Positions 1 through 9,862 of a DNA stretch of 64,000 nt are shown piece by piece (the first letter of the stretch is position 1; each line of letters begins with the position of its first letter). The DNA comes from Limnobacter alexandrii (GTDB lineage: Bacteria > Pseudomonadota > Gammaproteobacteria > Burkholderiales > Burkholderiaceae_B): contig NZ_SWKN01000006.1 in assembly GCF_005871185.1 (NCBI RefSeq), positions 1,094,451-1,158,450 on the forward strand, given 5' to 3'. Made by a program: the position numbers and the translations under genes. The notes under the pieces were generated by a model. It worked only from the letters and a program-made list of their open reading frames with translations. It ran no database searches and had not been told where the DNA came from.

Positions 1-907
1 GTGGCGTTAAAACAATCGGATTCAATTTTTGTTTGACGGGTGTGCTGTCTGCAGCTTGATTGCTGCGCAGTTCGCTTGGCTTCGCGGCGCTAAGCCGAGC
101 ACAACTTTGCGCCGACAAATTGTTCATCTCGGTCAACATGTTGAACACCGCATGTTCAATCACCATGCGAACGCCTTTTTGAATGGGCTCCTGCGTGCGT
201 TCGGCAGCGTTGATGTCGACCAATCCATCACTGAACAGCCGGAAGTAACCACCATTCAATTCAGTGCCAATAATCTGTTTCTGAAGACTTTGTACATTGA
301 TGACTTCAAGTGTTTTTGTGTTCACAACACGCAAATCTACAGCGACATTCATGACGAAATAGCGCGCTGCCGCGCCAATGAATCGGATCGATGACTCCAG
401 GCTGCCACTGCGAATGTTGTAGTTCACCTCGGTGATGCCACCCACGATGTGATAGTCCGACCCTGGCAGCGAACCCGAAAAGATTTGCCGATGTGCTTTG
501 CTCTCAGGATTGTCTGTGATCAGTTTGTTGTCGGCATATTTCAGTTCCATGTCGGCAATCGACGGGTCGAATCGCTCGACCATTGGTACCCCTGTTTTCG
601 CCAATGCGGAAATGACCATCAGGGCGGCGCCCTGTGTAATGCGCTTGCCGTTGACCAGGTCTTCTTTGCCCGTGAAGTCGCTCACCCGGCCCACTGCAAA
701 TCGTTTGGCACTGGGTCCTCGGCCACCCACCAAGGGTTTCAGGCATTCAAGCGCCGGGCTGTAGCGCGTGGTGTTTTCTACGACGCTTGCGCCGTCGAAG
801 GGGCTGACATACTCCGCTTCACTAAAGGAGGGTAGTGTGGTACATGCACTGATCGATGCAGCCAGCACCGAGATGAATGCAAATTTTGGAAGCGGGTAGC
901 GGGACAT
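1..907 (-). CDS. hfaB: CsgG/HfaB-like outer-membrane lipoprotein (3' end cut by window edge)
   Basis: The frame is open from an ATG at 907 to the left edge, 302 codons, so the C-terminus is missing. The N-terminus is a lipoprotein signal with a lipobox ending at Cys22 (ISAC). The body resembles the CsgG/HfaB family: a segment around residues 70-105 (AVGRVSDFTGK, then ALMVISALAKTG) and a later stretch describing an invariant core (YHIVGGITEVNYNIRSG). CsgG-family proteins form outer-membrane secretion pores for curli or for holdfast anchors. It is the third gene of a leftward group after an HfaD-like and an HfaA-like protein, and this neighbourhood favours HfaB over a curli CsgG. Family assignment is good; the exact role is inferred. 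Confidence 0.7.
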   Translation of the reverse strand, partial: MSRYPLPKFAFISVLAASISACTTLPSFSEAEYVSPFDGASVVENTTRYSPALECLKPLVGGRGPSAKRFAVGRVSDFTGKEDLVNGKRITQGAALMVISALAKTGVPMVERFDPSIADMELKYADNKLITDNPESKAHRQIFSGSLPGSDYHIVGGITEVNYNIRSGSLESSIRFIGAAARYFVMNVAVDLRVVNTKTLEVINVQSLQKQIIGTELNGGYFRLFSDGLVDINAAERTQEPIQKGVRMVIEHAVFNMLTEMNNLSAQSCARLSAAKPSELRSNQAADSTPVKQKLNPIVLTP

Positions 908-950
908 AGTAGACCTTTGTTTATTCAGTATCGGTGAGTGACTTCAGTGC

Positions 951-1271
951 TCAGAAGCCGCCGTCGATGGATGCGTTTTGAGAGCCGTTGTTAATTTGGG
1001 TGGCATTAATGACCACCGTGTTGTTGTTGCCTTCCGTTTGCACATTGATCAGGTTGCCGATTGCGGTGGCGGCAAATCCCCAGCCAGGGGAGTCGACCTG
1101 GGTGCGATTGAAGTTGGCGTCGCGGCGGGTGCCAGCGGGTGAGTCAATGTCGGTGACGCTGCGCATGCCGAAAGGCGTTTCGAATGAGCTGACATTGCCT
1201 TCAAAGGTTTGTGCGTGTGCGCTGCCAAGGCCCAGGGCTAAAGTGGCAATACAAAGCTTGAGTAATTTCAT
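951..1271 (-). CDS. hfaA: HfaA-like small secreted surface protein
   Basis: A 106-residue protein with a clear Sec signal peptide (MKLLKLCIATLALGLGSAHA). I chose the ATG at 1271 because AAGGAAACC lies just upstream; a longer frame to 1325 would place residues before the signal peptide. The mature part carries SSFETPFGM followed by RRDANFNRTQVD, reminiscent of holdfast-anchor HfaA, and ends in an Asn/Gln-rich stretch (GNNNTVVINATQINNGSQN) with alternating hydrophobic residues, as in curlin-type beta-strands. It is 43 bp upstream of the CsgG/HfaB-like gene, consistent with being its secretion substrate. HfaA is the best guess; a curlin minor subunit is the alternative. Confidence 0.5.
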   Translation of the reverse strand: MKLLKLCIATLALGLGSAHAQTFEGNVSSFETPFGMRSVTDIDSPAGTRRDANFNRTQVDSPGWGFAATAIGNLINVQTEGNNNTVVINATQINNGSQNASIDGGF

Positions 1272-1369
1272 TCGATGGTTTCCTTGATCTTTCTGGATGG
1301 GACTTGTGGGGTGAGTTTGCCCCAAGCGACCTTTGGCTGTAGGTTGTCGCTTGGGGCTGGAAAGTTCAA

Positions 1370-1957
1370 TTAAGGGCGCACGCCGCCAATGGAAATGTTG
1401 TTGCCCACTGCTGTTGCAGAGGCGGTCAGGCGGGTAGGGTCCCAGCTATATTCGGCCAAAGCCACGTTGTCGCTGACGTTGCACTGGGCCACCGACAACT
1501 CAGCCAGGCTGGTGTTGTCCAGATTCAGGCTGAAGTTATTGCCAATAGAAACAGCCTCGATGAGTACTTCGCCGGTTTTGGAGGTGCTGCGTTGTGACAA
1601 GTTGACAGAGGCCAGCTGGTCGCCATAGTTGCTTTGGGAAATGTGGCGAACAGGCGCTGTGGATGTGGAACTGAGTGAAATGGCAATGTTGTTGCCCACG
1701 GCCTGTGCGGAGCCGGTGATGTTGCCATTGTCGCGCATGACCACATTTTTCAGGTCAACGATTGCTGCATTCGTACCGGTGTTGCTTTGGATAATGATGC
1801 CGTTGTGGTTTTCGCTCAGGTAGTAGCTGCTGTCGAATTCAATGTTGGCGTCGACTTCAACTTGACAGTCGTTGCCTTGACAGGTGGCAGAGGCTACCGA
1901 GTGCATGGACAGCAAGGCGGCAAGAATGGATAAGGATTTGAGTGATTGCTTCAACAT
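1370..1957 (-). CDS. HfaD-like repeat surface protein
   Basis: A 195-residue secreted protein starting at the ATG at 1957 (GGAG 10 bases upstream), with a signal peptide ending near VASA. The mature protein has three imperfect units built on A-[VI]-G-N-N-hydrophobic-x-hydrophobic (QAVGNNIAISL, VSIGNNFSLNL, TAVGNNISIGG). They are separated by Asn/Ser/Thr-rich beta-prone segments, the pattern expected of a surface adhesin or amyloid-like fibre. It is the first gene of the leftward hfa-like group; in Caulobacter the order is hfaA-hfaB-hfaD, so gene order differs here. It is much shorter than Caulobacter HfaD as I remember it. The name is tentative; the repeat pattern is directly visible. Confidence 0.45.
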   Translation of the reverse strand: MLKQSLKSLSILAALLSMHSVASATCQGNDCQVEVDANIEFDSSYYLSENHNGIIIQSNTGTNAAIVDLKNVVMRDNGNITGSAQAVGNNIAISLSSTSTAPVRHISQSNYGDQLASVNLSQRSTSKTGEVLIEAVSIGNNFSLNLDNTSLAELSVAQCNVSDNVALAEYSWDPTRLTASATAVGNNISIGGVRP

Positions 1958-2103
1958 GAAGAGTGCTCCGGGAATGTTGATAGGGGCTAAAGTTGACATC
2001 GCGCTTCGAGCAATTTGACGATTGGCGTTGTCGCATTAATCAAAATGCTCCCTTTGAGTGACTGGGCATACTTGAAAGTTCAGATCGCCCTTCGTTCTGG
2101 ATT

Positions 2104-2145
2104 TGCGGGATTTTCCGCATTCAAGCGAGTAAAATATGGTTTTAC
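2104..2145 (+). promoter_or_regulatory. Candidate nadA promoter/operator region
   Basis: Two palindromes lie just before nadA: TGCGG/CCGCA with a 6-nt loop at 2104-2119, and GTAAAA-TATGG-TTTTAC at 2129-2145. A possible sigma-70 pair (TTTCCG at 2112, TATGGT at 2135, 17-bp spacer) overlaps the second palindrome, an arrangement suited to a repressor. No regulator is identified. Low confidence. Confidence 0.3.
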
Positions 2146-2166
2146 CTGTCACCACCCGAGCGTTCA

Positions 2167-3318
2167 GTGAATCAAGTAGACATCAAGCCTGTTGAGTTCG
2201 ATTTGCCATCCCAGGCCAGCCCTGCTACCAGTTGTAAACCTGCTCAAGCGTGGGCCCGCGTGCCCCAGCAGCCGGGGCCTGAAGAAAGGGCTGACCTGAA
2301 AGCGGAAATCAGGGCTTTGCTCAAAGCACGCGATGCTGTGCTGGTTGCGCATTACTACGTGGATGCTGAATTGCAGGATTTGGCCGAGGAAACCGGTGGT
2401 TGTGTGTCTGATTCACTGGAAATGGCGCGTTTTGGACGCGAGAGCAAGCAGCAAAACCTGGTGGTGGCTGGTGTGCGATTCATGGGTGAAACCAGCAAAA
2501 TTCTGAATCCCGAAAAACGCGTTTTCATGCCTGATCTGGATGCAACCTGCTCACTCGATCTGGGGTGCCCCTCGGAAGAGTTCAATGCATTTTGCGACCA
2601 GCATCCAGACCGAAAAGTGGTGGTGTATGCCAACACCAGTGCAGCCGTGAAGGCGCGTGCTGACTGGATGGTCACGTCAAGCATTGCATTGGACATTGTC
2701 GGCCACTTGCATGCGCAGGGACAAAAGCTGATTTGGGCGCCCGATCGCCATTTGGGGCAGTACATTCAAAAACAGACTGGTGCCGATATGCTGCTGTGGC
2801 AGGGCTCATGCTTGGTGCATGACGAGTTCAAGGCCGAAGAGCTAAAAATGTTGAAAGCTCAACACCCGCAAGCCATGGTATTGGTACACCCGGAATCGCC
2901 TGCCGATGTGGTTGCGCTGGCGGATGTGGTGGGTTCTACCACGCAATTGATCAAGGCGACGCAAACCCCGGGTGTGGACACCTACATTGTGGCGACTGAC
3001 AACGGTATTCTTCACAAAATGCGACAGTTTGCACCTGGTAAAACATTGATTGAAGCGCCCACTGCCGGCAATTCAGCCACCTGTAAAAGCTGTGCCCATT
3101 GCCCCTGGATGGCCATGAATGGTTTGAAAAACCTGCGCGATGTTTTGAAGACCGGGTTTGACACCGGGTTGGGTGAAGTGCAGGTTGACCCAGCCTTGGG
3201 CAAGCAAGCCTTCCGTTGCATTGATCGTATGCTGGATTTCGCGAAAACGCATGGTATTTCCGGGCCACGTGGTCAGGGTCGCCTGGAACAGGCGCACAAG
3301 GGAGTGGGGCCAGCATGA
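2167..3318 (+). CDS. nadA: Quinolinate synthase NadA
   Basis: NadA condenses iminoaspartate with dihydroxyacetone phosphate to quinolinate, using an oxygen-sensitive [4Fe-4S] cluster. The 383-residue protein has the expected ligand regions: Cys128 ([11 protein letters not shown]), Cys215 (WQGSCLVH) and a Cys306/309/312 cluster (CKSCAHC). The start is a GTG at 2167 with only a weak ribosome-binding site. The first ~35 residues are a variable extension seen in many betaproteobacterial NadA proteins. nadC overlaps its stop by 4 bp and nadB lies just beyond on the opposite strand, so all three enzymes of de novo quinolinate and NaMN synthesis are adjacent. Confidence 0.96.
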   Translation: MNQVDIKPVEFDLPSQASPATSCKPAQAWARVPQQPGPEERADLKAEIRALLKARDAVLVAHYYVDAELQDLAEETGGCVSDSLEMARFGRESKQQNLVVAGVRFMGETSKILNPEKRVFMPDLDATCSLDLGCPSEEFNAFCDQHPDRKVVVYANTSAAVKARADWMVTSSIALDIVGHLHAQGQKLIWAPDRHLGQYIQKQTGADMLLWQGSCLVHDEFKAEELKMLKAQHPQAMVLVHPESPADVVALADVVGSTTQLIKATQTPGVDTYIVATDNGILHKMRQFAPGKTLIEAPTAGNSATCKSCAHCPWMAMNGLKNLRDVLKTGFDTGLGEVQVDPALGKQAFRCIDRMLDFAKTHGISGPRGQGRLEQAHKGVGPA

Positions 3319-4181
3319 GTCGTTCGGAACTGTTCCAATCGTTTGGGCCTGCGCTTGAACTGGCGTTGCTGAAGAATGTGCACGACGCCATTGCCGAGGA
3401 CATGGGCAATACGGACTGGACAGGGTTGTTGGTGCCAGATGGCAAGCGTTGCAAAGCGCAGCTGTTGTGCCGTGACAAGGCTGTGGTGTGTGGGCAGGAC
3501 TGGTTCAATGGTGTGTTCAATGCCCTGTGTGCGGATGCCTTGGTGCGCTGGCAAGTGCCAGAGGGGCAGGAAGTGCAGCCCGGCACCGTGGTGTGTGAAA
3601 TTGATGCGCATGCCCGCCCTTTACTGACGGCTGAGCGTTCTGCGATGAATTATTTGCAGCTGCTTTCGGCTGTGGCCACGCGTACCCGCCATTTCGTGCG
3701 TTTGATTGAAGGGACCAAGGCGTCTATTCTGGATACCCGAAAAACCCTGCCAGGCATGCGTTTGGCCCAGAAGTATGCCGTACGTGTGGGTGGTGGTTTG
3801 AATCAGCGACTGGCCTTGTACGATGGCATTTTGATCAAGGAAAACCACATTGCTGCTGCTGGAGGCATTGCCCCGGTGCTGGCCAATGCGGATGCCTTGG
3901 GTGCGCCGCATGTGAGTGTGCAAATTGAAGTGGAAAGTTTGGTTCAGCTTGAGGAGGCTTTGCAGGCTGGCGCCAAGTCGGTGCTGCTGGATAATTTTGG
4001 TCTTGAAGCCATGCGTGTGGCAGTCGAATTGAACAAAGGCCGCGCCATTCTTGAAGCTTCAGGTGGTGTGAATGAGCACACTGTGCGCGCGATCGCAGAA
4101 ACTGGTGTGGATCGAATTTCGATTGGATCGCTCACGAAAGACATTACGGCAGTTGATTACTCCTTGCGGGTGTTGGACTAA
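3315..4181 (+). CDS. nadC: Nicotinate-nucleotide pyrophosphorylase (carboxylating) NadC
   Basis: Converts quinolinate and PRPP to nicotinate mononucleotide and CO2. The 288-residue protein has family hallmarks: [12 protein letters not shown] (PRPP and quinolinate binding), [16 protein letters not shown], and the C-terminal barrel motifs LLDNFG and EASGGV followed by [11 protein letters not shown]. The ATG overlaps the nadA stop (ATGA), so translation is probably coupled. Ends 8 bp from the convergent nadB stop. Confidence 0.97.
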   Translation: MSRSELFQSFGPALELALLKNVHDAIAEDMGNTDWTGLLVPDGKRCKAQLLCRDKAVVCGQDWFNGVFNALCADALVRWQVPEGQEVQPGTVVCEIDAHARPLLTAERSAMNYLQLLSAVATRTRHFVRLIEGTKASILDTRKTLPGMRLAQKYAVRVGGGLNQRLALYDGILIKENHIAAAGGIAPVLANADALGAPHVSVQIEVESLVQLEEALQAGAKSVLLDNFGLEAMRVAVELNKGRAILEASGGVNEHTVRAIAETGVDRISIGSLTKDITAVDYSLRVLD

Positions 4182-4189
4182 GTCCCAAG

Positions 4190-5797
4190 CTACTTCTTCT
4201 TGGGCCGATGCAACACCGTGGGGAATGCCTTGGGCAGCGTGCCCGGGTAGTCGGCACTGAAGTGCAAACCACGGCTTTCCTTGCGACTGAGTGCACTGGT
4301 CACGATCAAGTCGGCCACATCGACCAAATTGCGCAGTTCCAGCAAATCGCGGCTGACCCGGAAATTGCTGTAAAACTCGGAAATCTCCTCTCGAAGTAAT
4401 TGAATGCGGTGCTGTGCACGCTCTAGGCGTTTGTCGGTTCTTACAATGCCCACGTAGTTCCACATGGTCTGGCGCAGTTCTGCCCAGTTGTGGGAAATCA
4501 CAACCTCTTCATCGGGATCGGTCACACGGCTTTCGTCCCAGTCGGGCAGGCCCATGGTTTCGCGGTGAGGTTTGGTCAGAATGTGGTTGGCTGCCGCTTG
4601 CCCCAAGACGACACATTCAAGCAGGCTGTTGCTGGCCAAACGGTTGGCACCGTGTAAGCCTGTGTAGGCGGTTTCGCCCACGGCATACAGGCCGGGAATG
4701 TCAGTGCGGGCATTGTGATCGGTCACAACGCCGCCACAGGTGTAGTGCGCCGCGGGTACCACTGGAATGCCTTGCTTGGTGATGTCGATGCCCAGTTCAA
4801 GGCAGCGTTTGTAAATGGTCGGGAAGTGTTTTTTCAACTTTTCAGCCGGTTCGTGGCTGATGTCCAGGTACACGCAATCCAGGCCGCGTTTTTTCATTTC
4901 AAAGTCGATGGCGCGGGCTACTACATCGCGCGGGGCAAGTTCGGCGCGTTCATCATGTTCCGGCATGAAGCGTGTGCCATCGGGCAATTTCAACAGGCCG
5001 CCTTCACCACGCACCGCCTCGGTGATCAAGAAGCTTTTGGCATAGGGGTGGTACAGGCAGGTGGGGTGAAACTGGATGAATTCCATATTGGAAATTCGGC
5101 ACCCTGCACGCCAGGCCATGGCAATGCCGTCACCTGTCGCTGTGTCGGGGTTGGTCGTGTAGTTGTACACTTTGCCCGCACCGCCACAGGCCAGCACAAT
5201 GTAGGGGCAGGTCAGGGTGAGCACGCGTTGCGATTGCTCGTCCAGAACATAAGCACCCAAAATACCGGCCTTTTTCTCGCTCAGCCGGTCGCCGGTGATC
5301 AGGTCGATCACCATGTGGTGTTCAAACAATTGAATGTTGGGGTGGTTGCGTGCTTTGGCTTCCAGCGTGGTTTGAACGGCATCGCCTGTTGCATCGGCCA
5401 CATGAAGGATTCGTCGGCGGCTGTGGCCACCTTCCCGTGTCAGGTGAAATCCGTTGGGTTCGGTGTTGCTGGGGCCTTCTTCGTCTTCGCGAGAAAAGGG
5501 CACACCCTGTTCCACCAGCCAGTCGATGGATTTTGATGCATTTTCAAGAATGAATTGAACCGCATCTCGTTCACACAGGCCTCCGCCCGCCACCAGAGTG
5601 TCTTGCACGTGTTCGGCAACGCTGTCAGCCGGGTCGCGCACAGCGGCGATGCCACCCTGTGCCCAGCGGCTGGCGGAGTCGGACACCGAGCGTTTGCAAA
5701 TAATGGCCACTTTAAGCTTGTCTGCCAATTGCAGTGCAGTGGTGAGTCCTGCCAAGCCACTGCCAATGATGGCGACGTCAAACTGTTTCATTTTCAC
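4190..5797 (-). CDS. nadB: L-aspartate oxidase NadB
   Basis: FAD-dependent oxidation of L-aspartate to iminoaspartate, the substrate of NadA. The 535-residue protein starts with the dinucleotide-binding motif [13 protein letters not shown], then [10 protein letters not shown], the capping-domain stretch [10 protein letters not shown], and [13 protein letters not shown] near the second FAD contact. A basic C-terminal helical domain (succinate-dehydrogenase-flavoprotein fold) ends in a short Lys-rich tail. It faces nadA-nadC tail-to-tail, so the pathway is split over two transcripts. A 6-bp inverted repeat (CCCAAG/CTTGGG, 4184-4204) lies at the junction but has no T-run. Confidence 0.97.
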   Translation of the reverse strand: MKMKQFDVAIIGSGLAGLTTALQLADKLKVAIICKRSVSDSASRWAQGGIAAVRDPADSVAEHVQDTLVAGGGLCERDAVQFILENASKSIDWLVEQGVPFSREDEEGPSNTEPNGFHLTREGGHSRRRILHVADATGDAVQTTLEAKARNHPNIQLFEHHMVIDLITGDRLSEKKAGILGAYVLDEQSQRVLTLTCPYIVLACGGAGKVYNYTTNPDTATGDGIAMAWRAGCRISNMEFIQFHPTCLYHPYAKSFLITEAVRGEGGLLKLPDGTRFMPEHDERAELAPRDVVARAIDFEMKKRGLDCVYLDISHEPAEKLKKHFPTIYKRCLELGIDITKQGIPVVPAAHYTCGGVVTDHNARTDIPGLYAVGETAYTGLHGANRLASNSLLECVVLGQAAANHILTKPHRETMGLPDWDESRVTDPDEEVVISHNWAELRQTMWNYVGIVRTDKRLERAQHRIQLLREEISEFYSNFRVSRDLLELRNLVDVADLIVTSALSRKESRGLHFSADYPGTLPKAFPTVLHRPKKK

Positions 5798-5896
5798 GGT
5801 GATGCTTTGGGTGTGTGAATAGTCATGTTCACATCATATCGAAGCAGGGGGTGCTCGGGTCAAATGCAGCCAGATTTGATGCGCTATTTGAATTGT

Positions 5897-7900
5897 TTAG
5901 AGTTGTTGAACCAGCTGGTCGTGGTTGCCAACCAGGTGTTTCAGTTTGAATTCTTCAAAGGAAATGGGTTTGGACAACCAGAAACCTTGCACATAGTCGG
6001 CCCCCAGCTTTTTAACCAGCTCATATTCAGCCTCTGTTTCCACCCCTTCGGTGGTGACCAGCAGGCCCATGATATGTCCCATTTCGATGGTTGATTCGAG
6101 AATGATTTGCCCATCGGTGTCCACATCCGCACCTTGTATCAGCGAGCGGTCAATTTTCAGTTCTGTGACTGGGAAACGCTTCAGATAAGCCAAGGAGGAA
6201 TAACCCGTTCCGAAGTCATCGATTGAAATCTGGAAACCCATGTTGGCAAGCTGCTTCAAGATGTCGAGCGCTTGTTCGGGGTCTCTCATTGCAGCGCTTT
6301 CCGTGATCTCAAGCACAATGTGGCGCGCTGCGTCTGGCCGTTGCTGGTGAAGATGCTGCATGAAATCAATCAGGCTGAAGTCTTCTAGATCCATGGCGGA
6401 CAGGTTGACTGACAACCTCATGTTTTGATTGGCACACAGATTGATGATGGCATAGGTTTGACTTAGAACAAATCGACTTATGTCGCGGATCATGCCGGTT
6501 TGCTCGGCGAGTTCAATGAATGCCCCTGGCGCGATCAAACCGTGTTTCGGGTGATTCCAGCGCAACAGTACTTCCGCCTGGTTGATGCTGCCGGTGCGCA
6601 GGTTCAGCTTGGGTTGAAAAAACAGGCAAAACTCCTCGTCGGTGATGGCTTTGCGCAATTGGGCAATCAGCTCCAGCCGGTTGGCTGAGCGTTGCTCCAG
6701 GCGTGGTTCAAACACTATGCTGGCCTGACGGGTTTTCTTGGCCAGTTGACGGGCAATTTCTGCACGTCGCATCAGGGTTTCGGGGCATTGGCCATGCTCT
6801 GGGTAATGCGCAAGGCCGGCGTGGCTTTGAATGTCCAGTTGATAGTTTTGAACACGCAGCGAGCCGTGGAGCATTCGTTTCAAGGTGTATTTCTTTAGCA
6901 TGTTTTCCAGCAAGGCCCTGGGCAAAAGCATGCAGAAAATATTGCCTTCAAGCCGCGCAATGACCAAGTTTTCCCGGCAAATTCGGCTGGCTTTGCGCGC
7001 CACCTTGATCAGCACTTTGTCGGCGACATCATGGCCCAGCACTTCATTGATATTGTCCAGGTTATCGACGCCCCAAATCACGATGCTTAATGCCTCGCGC
7101 GCACTTTGAGTGCGCTCTCGTAGGGCAAGTGTCAGGTAGGCGCGGTTGTCCAGTCCGGTTAACTGGTCTTTGTACGCCGTGCGCCGAATCACTTTGTCGC
7201 GTTCCTGCAGGCTTTTTGCCATGTGGTTGAAGGTGAACGCAAGTTGATTGATTTCACCAATTGAACTGTGGGGAAGTCGCCAATCGTAATTGCCATCGGC
7301 CATGAGTTGTGCGCTGGCTGTGATTTCCCCCAAGGGTTTGGTAATGGAGCGGCTGATCCAGCGACTGAACAAGGCACTGATGAGCAACACCAGGATGGCG
7401 AGACCAAGCGCATCCTCCACATTCATGTTGGGAAGCAAAGCGTCTGGAGTGTAGCTTGCCCACAGGGTGATGTCCTGGTTTGCGGTTTGCCCAGCCGGTA
7501 CGGTGGTTTGAAGGGCATGCAGGCGAATGCCGTTTTCACATTGAAAGTGATGAATTTCCAGTCGTGAAGTGATGGGCTCGGCACTGCATCCTTTGGGCCA
7601 GTGAAGCGTGGTCCGGGCGCTTTCCAGCGTGTCTTGATGGTAGTAAACCGGCGTCATTGCCAGCGAGTGATCCTGGCTCGGCGAATGATTAAGAGAGATG
7701 GCCTGGGCTTTGGCGCTGAGTATTTGATCGATGCGCGCGGCTTGCTGTGTGCTGAACTGATTGCTCAATATGGCATAAATGCACAGGGATAGCGCGACCA
7801 AAGCTGTGACGCAAACCAGCAAGGTGCGTGAATTGAGCGAGATAACAGCGCTGTTGGCGACATGTGCACGCAACGGTCCGTTTTTTTGCAATAAAAGCAT
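5897..7900 (-). CDS. Membrane GGDEF-EAL protein with degenerate GGDEF
   Basis: A 667-residue inner-membrane c-di-GMP protein. A transmembrane segment at about residues 25-48 is followed by a periplasmic sensor, a second segment near 165-185 and a HAMP linker (RSITKPLGEI). The GGDEF domain keeps DQLTGLDNRAYL but its signature reads EGNIF instead of GGDEF, so cyclase activity is unlikely. The EAL domain reads EVLLRW and keeps the other catalytic positions: VNLS, EITES, DDFGTGYSSL, ELKIDRS, TEGVE and VQGF. It is most likely a phosphodiesterase with a regulatory pseudo-GGDEF. Stands alone between nadB and trmB. Confidence 0.85.
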   Translation of the reverse strand: MLLLQKNGPLRAHVANSAVISLNSRTLLVCVTALVALSLCIYAILSNQFSTQQAARIDQILSAKAQAISLNHSPSQDHSLAMTPVYYHQDTLESARTTLHWPKGCSAEPITSRLEIHHFQCENGIRLHALQTTVPAGQTANQDITLWASYTPDALLPNMNVEDALGLAILVLLISALFSRWISRSITKPLGEITASAQLMADGNYDWRLPHSSIGEINQLAFTFNHMAKSLQERDKVIRRTAYKDQLTGLDNRAYLTLALRERTQSAREALSIVIWGVDNLDNINEVLGHDVADKVLIKVARKASRICRENLVIARLEGNIFCMLLPRALLENMLKKYTLKRMLHGSLRVQNYQLDIQSHAGLAHYPEHGQCPETLMRRAEIARQLAKKTRQASIVFEPRLEQRSANRLELIAQLRKAITDEEFCLFFQPKLNLRTGSINQAEVLLRWNHPKHGLIAPGAFIELAEQTGMIRDISRFVLSQTYAIINLCANQNMRLSVNLSAMDLEDFSLIDFMQHLHQQRPDAARHIVLEITESAAMRDPEQALDILKQLANMGFQISIDDFGTGYSSLAYLKRFPVTELKIDRSLIQGADVDTDGQIILESTIEMGHIMGLLVTTEGVETEAEYELVKKLGADYVQGFWLSKPISFEEFKLKHLVGNHDQLVQQL

Positions 7901-7990
7901 GCCGTGTTGAATTTGCAGGGATGAACCTGATTAAAGCAAATTCAGCCAAGGCAGGGCATACCGCAAGAGGGGAGGTCAGTTTGAACCGTA

Positions 7991-8695
7991 TTAGCGCACG
8001 CGGTATAGAAGGTCCCAAACACCGTGGCCCAGTTTCAGGCCGCGGTTTTCGAATTTGGTCAGCGGCCGGTCGTCGGGGCGAGGCGCAAATGGCGTTGAGT
8101 TCATGTTTTGCCAGTCGGGCGCTACGCTGAGTACATCATGCATGTGGTGGGCGTAGTTTTCCCAATCGGTGGCGCAGTGAAGCACACCGCCCGGCTTCAT
8201 TTTTTTGGCAAGCTTGGCCACGAATTCGGGCTGAATGAGCCGCCGTTTGTGATGACGGGCTTTGCGCCAGGGGTCGGGGAAATACAGCAGCACTTTGTCC
8301 AGGCTGGCATCGGGAATCATGTCGCGAAGTACATCCACCACGTCGTGCGAAATGATGCGAATGTTTTCAATGCCTTCTTCTTCAATCTTCTTGATCAGCG
8401 AACCGACGCCAGCGGTGTAAATTTCAACGCCCAGGTAATTCACATGGGGATGCGCCTTGGCAATTTTGGCGGTGGTTTCGCCCATGCCAAAACCGATTTC
8501 CAGCCAGTTGGCTAGGCCCGTGGTGCCCCATTGTTTGTCGAAATCAATGGGCGTTTGCGCGCTGTAGGCGATGCCCCATTTGGGCATGCCCTCTTCTACC
8601 GCCCGTTCTTGTGCGCGGGAAATGTGCCCCCGACGTTTCACAAAACTTTTGATGTGCTGGTCGCGAAACGGATTGTCGGGGGTTTGGTCTGTCAT
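7991..8695 (-). CDS. trmB: tRNA (guanine-N7-)-methyltransferase TrmB
   Basis: SAM-dependent methylation of G46 in the tRNA variable loop. The 234-residue protein shows the TrmB markers: [13 protein letters not shown] near the N-terminus, [11 protein letters not shown] (SAM motif I), [17 protein letters not shown] (substrate and catalytic loop), and [10 protein letters not shown]. The C-terminal [17 protein letters not shown] is also typical. Its ATG overlaps the thiG stop by 4 bp, so it is the last gene of a thiS-thiG-trmB unit. Confidence 0.96.
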   Translation of the reverse strand: MTDQTPDNPFRDQHIKSFVKRRGHISRAQERAVEEGMPKWGIAYSAQTPIDFDKQWGTTGLANWLEIGFGMGETTAKIAKAHPHVNYLGVEIYTAGVGSLIKKIEEEGIENIRIISHDVVDVLRDMIPDASLDKVLLYFPDPWRKARHHKRRLIQPEFVAKLAKKMKPGGVLHCATDWENYAHHMHDVLSVAPDWQNMNSTPFAPRPDDRPLTKFENRGLKLGHGVWDLLYRVR

Positions 8696-9495
8696 TTTGA
8701 ACTGGAGGAAATAACGCCTTCCACAGGGGAAGAGGGGCTGGCCGTGTAAAACTTTTTCGGCATTCTACCCGCAAGAAAGGCATCGCGGCCGGCTAGTGTG
8801 GCCAAACGCATGGCACGTGCCATTTGCACCGGGTTTTGGGCTTTGGCAATGGCGGTGTTCATTAACACGCCCGCGCAACCCATTTCCATGGCAATGGCTG
8901 CATCGGAGGCTGTGCCCACGCCTGCGTCTACGATCACGGGCACCTGGGCTTTTTCCAGAATCAGGTTGATGTTCCAGGGGTTCAAAATACCCATGCCCGA
9001 ACCGATGAGCGAGGCTAGGGGCATAATCGCCAAACAACCCACGTCTTCCAGTTTGCGAGCATAGATTGGATCGTCGGAACAATACACCATCACGTCGAAA
9101 CCGTCGGCCACCAGTTCTTTGGCGGCAATCAGGGTTTCTTCCATGTCGGGGTACAGGTTGGTGGGGTCACCCAATACTTCGAGTTTGCACAGGTTGTGGC
9201 CATCCAGCAGCTCGCGGCCCAGGCGCAATGTGCGCACCGCGTCTTTGGCGGTGTAGCAACCCGCCGAGTTGGGCAGGTAAGTGAACTTGCTGGGAGGTAT
9301 GTAATCGAGCAGGCTGGCTTCGCCTGCATTCTGGCCAATGTTGGTGCGGCGTATGGCCACCGTCACTATTTCAGCGCCACTCTCGGTAATCGCTTCGCGG
9401 GTTTCGTCCAGGCTTGCGTATTTGCCGGTGCCCACCAGCAAGCGGCTGGTGAATTCACGACTTCCCACTGTCCAGGTGTCTTTGCTGTTTTGCAT
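8692..9495 (-). CDS. thiG: Thiazole synthase ThiG
   Basis: Forms the thiazole phosphate moiety of thiamine from deoxyxylulose 5-phosphate, dehydroglycine and ThiS-thiocarboxylate. The 267-residue protein is a TIM barrel with [10 protein letters not shown] at the start, a catalytic Lys in [23 protein letters not shown], and the phosphate-binding [16 protein letters not shown] chose the ATG at 9495, preceded by AGGAG; a longer frame to 9549 would run into thiS. The C-terminus carries a Ser/Pro-rich tail. Confidence 0.96.
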   Translation of the reverse strand: MQNSKDTWTVGSREFTSRLLVGTGKYASLDETREAITESGAEIVTVAIRRTNIGQNAGEASLLDYIPPSKFTYLPNSAGCYTAKDAVRTLRLGRELLDGHNLCKLEVLGDPTNLYPDMEETLIAAKELVADGFDVMVYCSDDPIYARKLEDVGCLAIMPLASLIGSGMGILNPWNINLILEKAQVPVIVDAGVGTASDAAIAMEMGCAGVLMNTAIAKAQNPVQMARAMRLATLAGRDAFLAGRMPKKFYTASPSSPVEGVISSSSK

Positions 9496-9517
9496 ATTGG
9501 GTACTGCTCCTGAGTGT

Positions 9518-9721
9518 TTAACCGCCGCCCACGGCAACCACAATTTCAAGGCTGGCCCCGGCTTTCAGTGGTGTGGTGGCGTGCTGGCTTTTTGGCACAA
9601 TTTCGCCGTTCATTTCCACGGCGATGCGTTTGCCGGTCAATTGAAGGCTTTCTACAAGGTGCGCCACGGTGCTGTTTTCGGGCATTTCACGATTTTCACC
9701 GTTGACTGTAACTTGAATCAT
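9518..9721 (-). CDS. thiS: Sulfur carrier protein ThiS
   Basis: A 67-residue beta-grasp carrier ending in the required Gly-Gly terminus (VAVGGG), which is adenylated and thiocarboxylated before donating sulfur to ThiG. The [17 protein letters not shown] segment is typical of ThiS. First gene of the thiS-thiG-trmB unit; no thiO, thiF or thiC is nearby, and no TPP riboswitch motif was found in the 140 bp shared with the divergent radical SAM gene. Confidence 0.95.
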   Translation of the reverse strand: MIQVTVNGENREMPENSTVAHLVESLQLTGKRIAVEMNGEIVPKSQHATTPLKAGASLEIVVAVGGG

Positions 9722-9862
9722 GGCTTGAGCGAATGAGCTTGTGTAAGTTTGTTACTATCGATTAACGCGATAATCAAACCGCAGCAATCTTGCTTCCGAG
9801 CATTGATTCTCTCATTATCTGAAAACGAAATAACCGCGCGGCGCACAGAAACCGGAGCCTAC

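Noticed and set aside
4184-4204. Hairpin CCCAAG/CTTGGG as a terminator between nadC and nadB
   Set aside because: Only 6 bp, overlapping a coding end, with no T-run on either strand.
8692-9549. Upstream start for thiG at 9549
   Set aside because: It would overlap thiS and lacks a ribosome-binding site, whereas the ATG at 9495 has AGGAG.
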